Below are positions 55,019-57,198 of a DNA stretch of 57,198 nt, in pieces. The position numbers were made by a program, and so were the translations under genes. Origin of the DNA: Sphingobacteriales bacterium TSM_CSS (GTDB lineage Bacteria; Bacteroidota; Bacteroidia; Chitinophagales; UBA2359); assembly GCA_002212985.1 (NCBI GenBank), contig NBMY01000134.1, positions 1 through 57,198 of the forward strand, written 5' to 3'. A model generated the notes under the pieces. That model worked only from the letters and a program-made list of their open reading frames with translations. It made no database searches and was not told where the DNA came from. Position 1 is the first letter of the stretch. Each line of letters opens with the position of its first letter.

Positions 55019-55026
55019 CAAATATA
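55019..55026 (-). promoter_or_regulatory. -7 element upstream of secDF
   Basis: TATATTTG followed by C on the minus strand, 62 bp before the ATG at 54956. Confidence 0.5.
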
Positions 55027-55138
55027 AGGCTTTACACAATTGGAATGCTACCAATTGCGTAAATTATGTTCTTAAAATTGATTTTTCTTGCCCAAAATGG
55101 GTAAAAGGCGTTTTCTTTGCTGCTAAAATTTTGCATTT

Positions 55139-55891
55139 ATGAAAACAGTGGTGTTTTTGGGCGCTAAAAATATTGGGTTGCGCTGCCTGCAATACTTGTT
55201 GCAACACACTGCTTCCCTGCAGGTAGGAGTAGTGGCGGCCGCTACACAACCAAACGGGCTGGCGGCTAATAAAGCCATCGGGGAGTTATGCGCCCGGCAT
55301 GGCATAGGGTTAATTGACCATTTACATCAAATTCCCGAATGCGACCTGATTCTCTCCATTCAGTACCACCAAATTTTGAAACCGCAGCATATTGCCCGCG
55401 CCGGGCAAATTGCCGTTAACCTGCACATGGCGCCCCTACCCGAGTACAGGGGTTGCAACCAGTTTTCTTTTGCCATTTTAGACCGGGCAAGCGAGTTTGG
55501 CACTACCCTGCACCGCCTTGAACCGGGCATTGACAGCGGCGCTATATTGTTTGAAAAGCGTTTCAGCATTCCGCCTCAATGTTGGGTGAAACAATTATAT
55601 CAGATGACCGAAACCGCCTCGGAACAACTGTTCAAGCAACATTTAGCTGATTTAATAAACGGAAATTACCAGCCCGTGCCCCAGGAAACACTTCTTGAAC
55701 AACGCGGGTGCAGTTACCATTACAGAAATGAAATTGAACAAATAAAACAAATAAACCTGAACTGGAGCGCCGAAAAAATTGAACGCCACCTGCGGGCTAC
55801 CTGTTTTCCGCCGTTTGAACCGCCTTATGCCTTGGTTGGCAGTAAAAAAGTGTATTTTACCCTACCCGAAAATGAAACGGAAACAGCCTGA
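55139..55891 (+). CDS. Formyltransferase, probably sugar N-formyltransferase
   Basis: 250 aa with the N10-formyltetrahydrofolate-binding fold. The catalytic set is visible: Asn94 and His96 in NLHMAPLPEYRG, and Asp132 in PGIDSGAIL. Methionyl-tRNA formyltransferase has about 310 aa and a different C-terminal domain. Here a short tail, RATCFPPFEPPYALVGSKKVYF, resembles that of amino-sugar N-formyltransferases acting on dTDP- or UDP-activated sugars. It starts the gene pair with the glycosyltransferase at 55910 (18 bp apart), so it probably decorates a surface glycan. The substrate could be the 4-amino sugar made by the RffA-type enzyme at 19929, which is only a guess. Confidence 0.8.
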   Translation: MKTVVFLGAKNIGLRCLQYLLQHTASLQVGVVAAATQPNGLAANKAIGELCARHGIGLIDHLHQIPECDLILSIQYHQILKPQHIARAGQIAVNLHMAPLPEYRGCNQFSFAILDRASEFGTTLHRLEPGIDSGAILFEKRFSIPPQCWVKQLYQMTETASEQLFKQHLADLINGNYQPVPQETLLEQRGCSYHYRNEIEQIKQINLNWSAEKIERHLRATCFPPFEPPYALVGSKKVYFTLPENETETA

Positions 55892-55909
55892 TGTAAACCA
55901 AAATTGAAC

Positions 55910-57019
55910 ATGAAACCACATATAGTTTTTACCGTAATTAACGACCTGCATTACGACCAACGAATGGAGCGCATCTGTACTTCGCTTAGCTTGGCTGGGT
56001 ACCGTGTAACGCTTATTGGCAGGCTACTGGAAACCCATAAACCCCTGCCACAGCGCCCCTATACCCAATTGCGGTTTAAAATGCCCGTTAATAAAGGCAA
56101 ATTGTTTTACCTGCTTTACAACCTTCGCCTGTTGTGGCACCTGCTATTGCACCGCTACGATATTTACGGCGCTACCGACTTAGATACCTTAGCCCCGCAT
56201 TTTATTGCCGCAACGCTTAAAAGCAAGCCTTTTGTGTATGATGCCCATGAGTATTTTGCCGAATTGCCCGAAGTGGTAAACCGGCCTATGGTAAAGTGGA
56301 TATGGAAAAAAGTGGAGCAGTTGATTGTGCCCCGAACCCGTTTTGCTTATACTATTAACCAGTCTTATGCCGATTTGTTTGAACGTCAATACAAAACCCG
56401 CTTTGCCATTATTAGAAATGCCGCCCTGCTGCGCAACGAAATTATTCCCAATATAAAGCCCGAAAAGTACATTCTGTATCAGGGTGCGGTAAATGTGGGA
56501 CGTGGCGTAGAGCAAATGATTGAAGCCATGCAGTTTATAAATGATTGCAAACTTTATATTTGTGGCAAGGGCGATGTTTACGATAAATGCACCCATTTGG
56601 TACAGCAACTTGGTTTGGAAAGTAAGGTAACCTTTTGGGGCTACGTTCCGCCCGATGAACTGCGCAGCATTACACTTATGGCTACCATGGGGTTTACCTT
56701 TTTTACCAACGAAGGACAGAGTTATTACTACTCGCTGGCAAACCGGTTTTTCGATTATTTTCATGCCGGTGTACCGCAACTTTGCGTTAATTTTCCCGAA
56801 TATGCCCGAATTAACCAGCAGTTTGAAATAGCCTTGCTTGTAAACGATTTGCAACCCCAAACCATAGCCGCCGCCGCTAACCGCCTGCTTACCGATGCGC
56901 CTTATTATAACCACCTGCGCCAAAACTGCTTGGCCGCAAGGCAGGTTATTAACTGGCAAAACGAAGAAAAAAAACTCCTTGCCTTTTACCAAAATGTTGT
57001 TACGGAAACGCTAACCTAA
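55910..57019 (+). CDS. Family 4 glycosyltransferase
   Basis: 369 aa from the ATG at 55910 (a TTG at 55904 is rejected). GT-B fold: N-terminal Rossmann half with MERICTSLSLAGYRVTLIGR and YDAHEYF, then a C-terminal GT1 domain with IQGxxxxGRGVEQMIEAM-like IYQGAVNVGRGVEQMIEAM split over residues ~190-215, GKGDVYDKCTHLVQQLGL and a conserved GYV loop. It transfers a sugar from a nucleotide donor, expected at the inner face of the inner membrane. It is cotranscribed with the formyltransferase; acceptor and donor are unknown. Confidence 0.85.
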   Translation: MKPHIVFTVINDLHYDQRMERICTSLSLAGYRVTLIGRLLETHKPLPQRPYTQLRFKMPVNKGKLFYLLYNLRLLWHLLLHRYDIYGATDLDTLAPHFIAATLKSKPFVYDAHEYFAELPEVVNRPMVKWIWKKVEQLIVPRTRFAYTINQSYADLFERQYKTRFAIIRNAALLRNEIIPNIKPEKYILYQGAVNVGRGVEQMIEAMQFINDCKLYICGKGDVYDKCTHLVQQLGLESKVTFWGYVPPDELRSITLMATMGFTFFTNEGQSYYYSLANRFFDYFHAGVPQLCVNFPEYARINQQFEIALLVNDLQPQTIAAAANRLLTDAPYYNHLRQNCLAARQVINWQNEEKKLLAFYQNVVTETLT

Positions 57020-57085
57020 TACAAGGCAGGAATATACATGACCGATTTTTGTTGCCCCTCAATCACCATACAGCAAAACCCGCAG

Positions 57086-57107
57086 CAGTTGCAGTATAAT
57101 GCAACTG
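57086..57107. repeat. Short inverted repeat near the right end
   Basis: CAGTTGCA (57086-57093) and TGCAACTG (57100-57107) are perfect complements around a 6-nt loop, 67 bp after the glycosyltransferase stop. It is not followed by a T run; a weak terminator is the simplest reading. Confidence 0.35.
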
Positions 57108-57198
57108 TGTCTTAACGCGAGGTCGGGAAAGGATTTTTTTTCTAAAAGGCTAAAATATAGGAAGAAGAGGTTGCGGTTGATTAAATTTGTAGTTGACA

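Noticed and set aside
56189-56992. 267-codon open frame on the minus strand opposite the glycosyltransferase
   Set aside because: It lies entirely inside the GT4 gene, and the protein has no recognisable motif.
57086-57107. TGCAAC-containing inverted repeat as a third copy of the operator-like palindrome
   Set aside because: Arms are separated by 6 nt instead of 1 and it lies downstream of a gene, not at a promoter.

Overview
The window is a chromosomal segment of a Bacteroidota bacterium. Evidence: several type IX secretion system (T9SS) proteins (type A and type B sorting domains, a PorP/SprF protein, a DUF5103 plug protein, gingipain-like C25 peptidases), a fused SecDF, many start-proximal -7 elements of the form TAnnTTTG, a TonB receptor with a carboxypeptidase-like N-terminal domain, and the futalosine menaquinone enzyme MqnE. 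The style (giant PKD/Ig-like secreted proteins, CHU_C termini) suggests a Saprospiria/Chitinophagia/Sphingobacteriia-type lineage, but the exact class cannot be fixed from this sequence. Most of the window looks like core chromosome. The clear accessory pieces are a restriction-modification pair (41354-43350) and possibly a DUF1810 gene (30343-30759), both visibly richer in A+T than their neighbours.

Layout. 89-12455: a 1712-aa secreted C25 peptidase diverges from a ~2077-aa secreted PKD/Ig-like protein that ends in a dockerin-like pair of calcium loops; a small exported protein follows. 12520-16750: mfd (transcription-repair coupling factor), a DoxX membrane protein and a small unknown gene form a probable operon. 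16815-19707: a lipoprotein and a TonB receptor form a two-gene operon whose promoter is covered by two near-identical 15-bp palindromes, the best candidate here for a metal (zinc)-controlled uptake system. 19929-29304: housekeeping and envelope genes (RffA-type aminotransferase, RluA-type pseudouridine synthase, thioredoxin-like lipoprotein, YggS, thrombospondin type 3 repeat T9SS cargo, prmC, a methionine gamma-lyase-like enzyme divergent from an Lrp regulator). 29360-35285: a TapB/DUF3108-like protein, DUF1810, an M23 peptidase and a 1191-aa predicted outer-membrane barrel that has no ATG start.

35406-35777 is tmRNA (minus strand), whose tag reads GNTSYRMAA. It is followed by transaldolase/fructose-6-phosphate aldolase divergent from an aldo/keto reductase, a LysM protein, a 49-aa Cys/Lys-rich small gene, mqnE with an alpha/beta hydrolase, and the R-M pair. 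43455-51333 is a T9SS block: plug protein (DUF5103), PorP/SprF, and a 1795-aa C25 peptidase with a type B sorting domain. SecDF, an amino-sugar-type formyltransferase and a family 4 glycosyltransferase close the window.

The common theme is protein export. SecDF moves preproteins across the inner membrane, the T9SS parts move cargo across the outer membrane, and at least four cargo-type proteins are encoded here, including two paralogous C25 peptidases with different C-terminal modules. No rRNA, tRNA, CRISPR array, insertion sequence or prophage was seen.
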